Part shown: in pieces, positions 4,951 to 5,729 of the stretch
Layout: each line of letters opens with the position of its first letter
How positions within the stretch are numbered: position 1 is the first letter of the stretch
Assembly (NCBI GenBank): GCA_031119595.1
Contig: JAVHXX010000309.1
Span: 1-5,729 of the forward strand
DNA length: 5,729 bases
DNA from: Patulibacter sp.
Lineage (GTDB): Bacteria > Actinomycetota > Thermoleophilia > Solirubrobacterales > Solirubrobacteraceae
Direction of reading: 5' to 3'
Made by a program: the position numbers and the translations under genes
The notes under the pieces: generated by a model
Seen by the model: only the letters and a program-made list of their open reading frames with translations
Database searches by the model: none
What the model was told of the DNA's origin: nothing

Positions 4951-5729
4951 GTGCCCGCTCCGCTCAGCCGCCCGCTCGTCGCCCTCGCCGTCCTCGCGGT
5001 GGCCGCGGTCACGCTGAGTGCCTGCGGCGCCGGACCGCGCGAGCCGAGTCGCAACAGCATCGACGCGATGTTCCTCACGCGCGGCGTCCTCGCCGGCAAG
5101 GGCGGCGACGACCAGAACCCGGGCGTACGTGCGCTGAACGCGCGCGAGCCGAAGACGATCGCCCGCTTCCAGACCGACCTCCCGAACAACCTCTTCGGCA
5201 CGGGCGGCAAGACGAAGCTCTCGCCGTACCTCAACGGCCTCGCCCCGGCGGGCGGCGAGAACGAGATCGCCTACCCCGGCGACCGCATCGGCTGGCTCGT
5301 CCGTGACCCGAGCGACGCCGCGAAGCTGCCGAGCGCGATCGTCGGGCTGTTCCCGGCCCCGTTCGACAGCCGCTTCTCCGAGAAGCGCCGCATGAGCCTC
5401 ACGCGGATCCAGTGCGCGCAGCCCACGTCGGCGGAGTGCACCGACACGAGCAAGAGCTTCGAGGCCGAGGGCCTCAACGCCGCGACGTCGAACCTCGAGG
5501 ACGAGGGGTCCGGTCCGCTCGTCAACCGCGTGTTCGTGGGATCGTGGGCCGAGCTCCAGCCGGCGCTCACCGGCAACCGCCTCAAGCCCTACGTGACCGT
5601 GCAGCAGAACGCGGAGAGCAACGGCTACGGGTTCGAGGTCGCCGCCGACGGCAAGAGCGTGCGCATCGCGGCGCCGTTCGGGAAGGCCGCCCCGGACGTC
5701 TCGACCTACGGCCCGGGAACCGGCGTCAT
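4951..5729 (+). CDS. Putative lipoprotein of unknown function, 5' part (runs off window)
   Basis: Starting at GTG 4951 the frame stays open for 259 codons to the window edge. The N-terminus is a lipoprotein signal peptide: an Arg at residue 7, a hydrophobic core LVALAVLAVAAV (9-20) and the lipobox LSAC (22-25), so Cys25 would be lipidated and the mature protein anchored outside the cytoplasmic membrane. The mature part is polar, without membrane segments, and has two cysteines eight residues apart (C155, C163) that may form a disulfide. I recognise no family. Segments such as IAYPGDRIGWLVRDPSD (106-122) and LVNRVFVGSWAEL (about 184-196) suggest a beta-rich extracytoplasmic fold, perhaps repeated or two-domain, but this is only an impression. 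Codon use (nearly all third positions G or C) is that of a real gene. No Shine-Dalgarno is seen; a -10 hexamer 6 nt upstream supports the GTG as a leaderless start. Confidence 0.78.
   Translation, partial: MPAPLSRPLVALAVLAVAAVTLSACGAGPREPSRNSIDAMFLTRGVLAGKGGDDQNPGVRALNAREPKTIARFQTDLPNNLFGTGGKTKLSPYLNGLAPAGGENEIAYPGDRIGWLVRDPSDAAKLPSAIVGLFPAPFDSRFSEKRRMSLTRIQCAQPTSAECTDTSKSFEAEGLNAATSNLEDEGSGPLVNRVFVGSWAELQPALTGNRLKPYVTVQQNAESNGYGFEVAADGKSVRIAAPFGKAAPDVSTYGPGTGV

Noticed and set aside
4617..5306. A 229-codon plus-strand frame spanning the end of the SRPBCC gene and the start of the lipoprotein gene
   Set aside because: It is Arg/Pro/Ala-rich shadow sequence overlapping two better frames in different phase.
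1..5729. A mobile element, defence system, CRISPR array or RNA gene
   Set aside because: I saw no transposase, integrase, terminal repeats, regularly spaced repeats or tRNA-like cloverleaf. The genes are ordinary metabolic, regulatory and envelope genes with uniform base composition, apart from the control region at 3914-4036.

Overview
The window is GC-rich and densely coded. It carries a collagen-like surface protein, an acyl-CoA dehydrogenase/thiolase-like pair, a PduO-type cobalamin adenosyltransferase, an ArsR/SRPBCC pair and a lipoprotein. GTG starts are frequent, and at least three genes have a TANNNT -10 hexamer only 6-7 nt before the start codon, which suggests leaderless mRNAs. This points to a high-GC actinomycetota, perhaps from a deep-branching class such as Thermoleophilia or Acidimicrobiia. 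The phylum is an inference; the sequence alone does not settle the class.

Layout. (1) 1-426, plus: the 3' end of a collagen-like protein with a Gly-X-Y tail and a C-terminal globular domain. (2) 427-500: a convergent gap with a perfect 8-bp-stem hairpin. (3) 501-1070, minus: a complete PduO-type ATP:cob(I)alamin adenosyltransferase. (4) 1071-1193: a gap with a very strong two-part stem-loop; a second hairpin sits over the thiolase stop codon. (5) 1194-2756 and 2753-3913, minus: a two-gene operon of acyl-CoA dehydrogenase followed by a 520-aa thiolase-like protein, overlapping by GTGA. (6) 3914-4036: a divergent control region, poorer in GC, with a perfect 16-bp palindrome and a second, imperfect inverted repeat. 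(7) 4037-4354 and 4358-4903, plus: an ArsR-type repressor and an SRPBCC (AHSA1-type) protein, 3 nt apart. (8) 4951-5729, plus: the 5' part of an unrecognised lipoprotein that runs off the window.

How the genes may work together. The ArsR/SRPBCC operon and the dehydrogenase/thiolase-like operon are divergent and share one short control region. The 16-bp palindrome lies between the -35 and -10 of the regulator's apparent promoter, as an autorepressor operator would, and could also cover the promoter of the lipid operon. A reasonable but unproven model is that the ArsR protein controls both operons in response to an acyl-CoA or other hydrophobic ligand. The thiolase-like protein lacks the family's catalytic Cys and His residues at every position I could align, so the operon is probably not a simple beta-oxidation step. 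The adenosyltransferase makes the cofactor of methylmalonyl-CoA mutase and related enzymes. It is separated from the lipid operon by a strong hairpin and seems to have its own promoter, so any functional link is weak.

No RNA genes, insertion sequences, CRISPR arrays or phage genes were seen. The long open frames opposite the dehydrogenase/thiolase genes are GC-driven shadows. No gap between genes exceeds about 125 bases.
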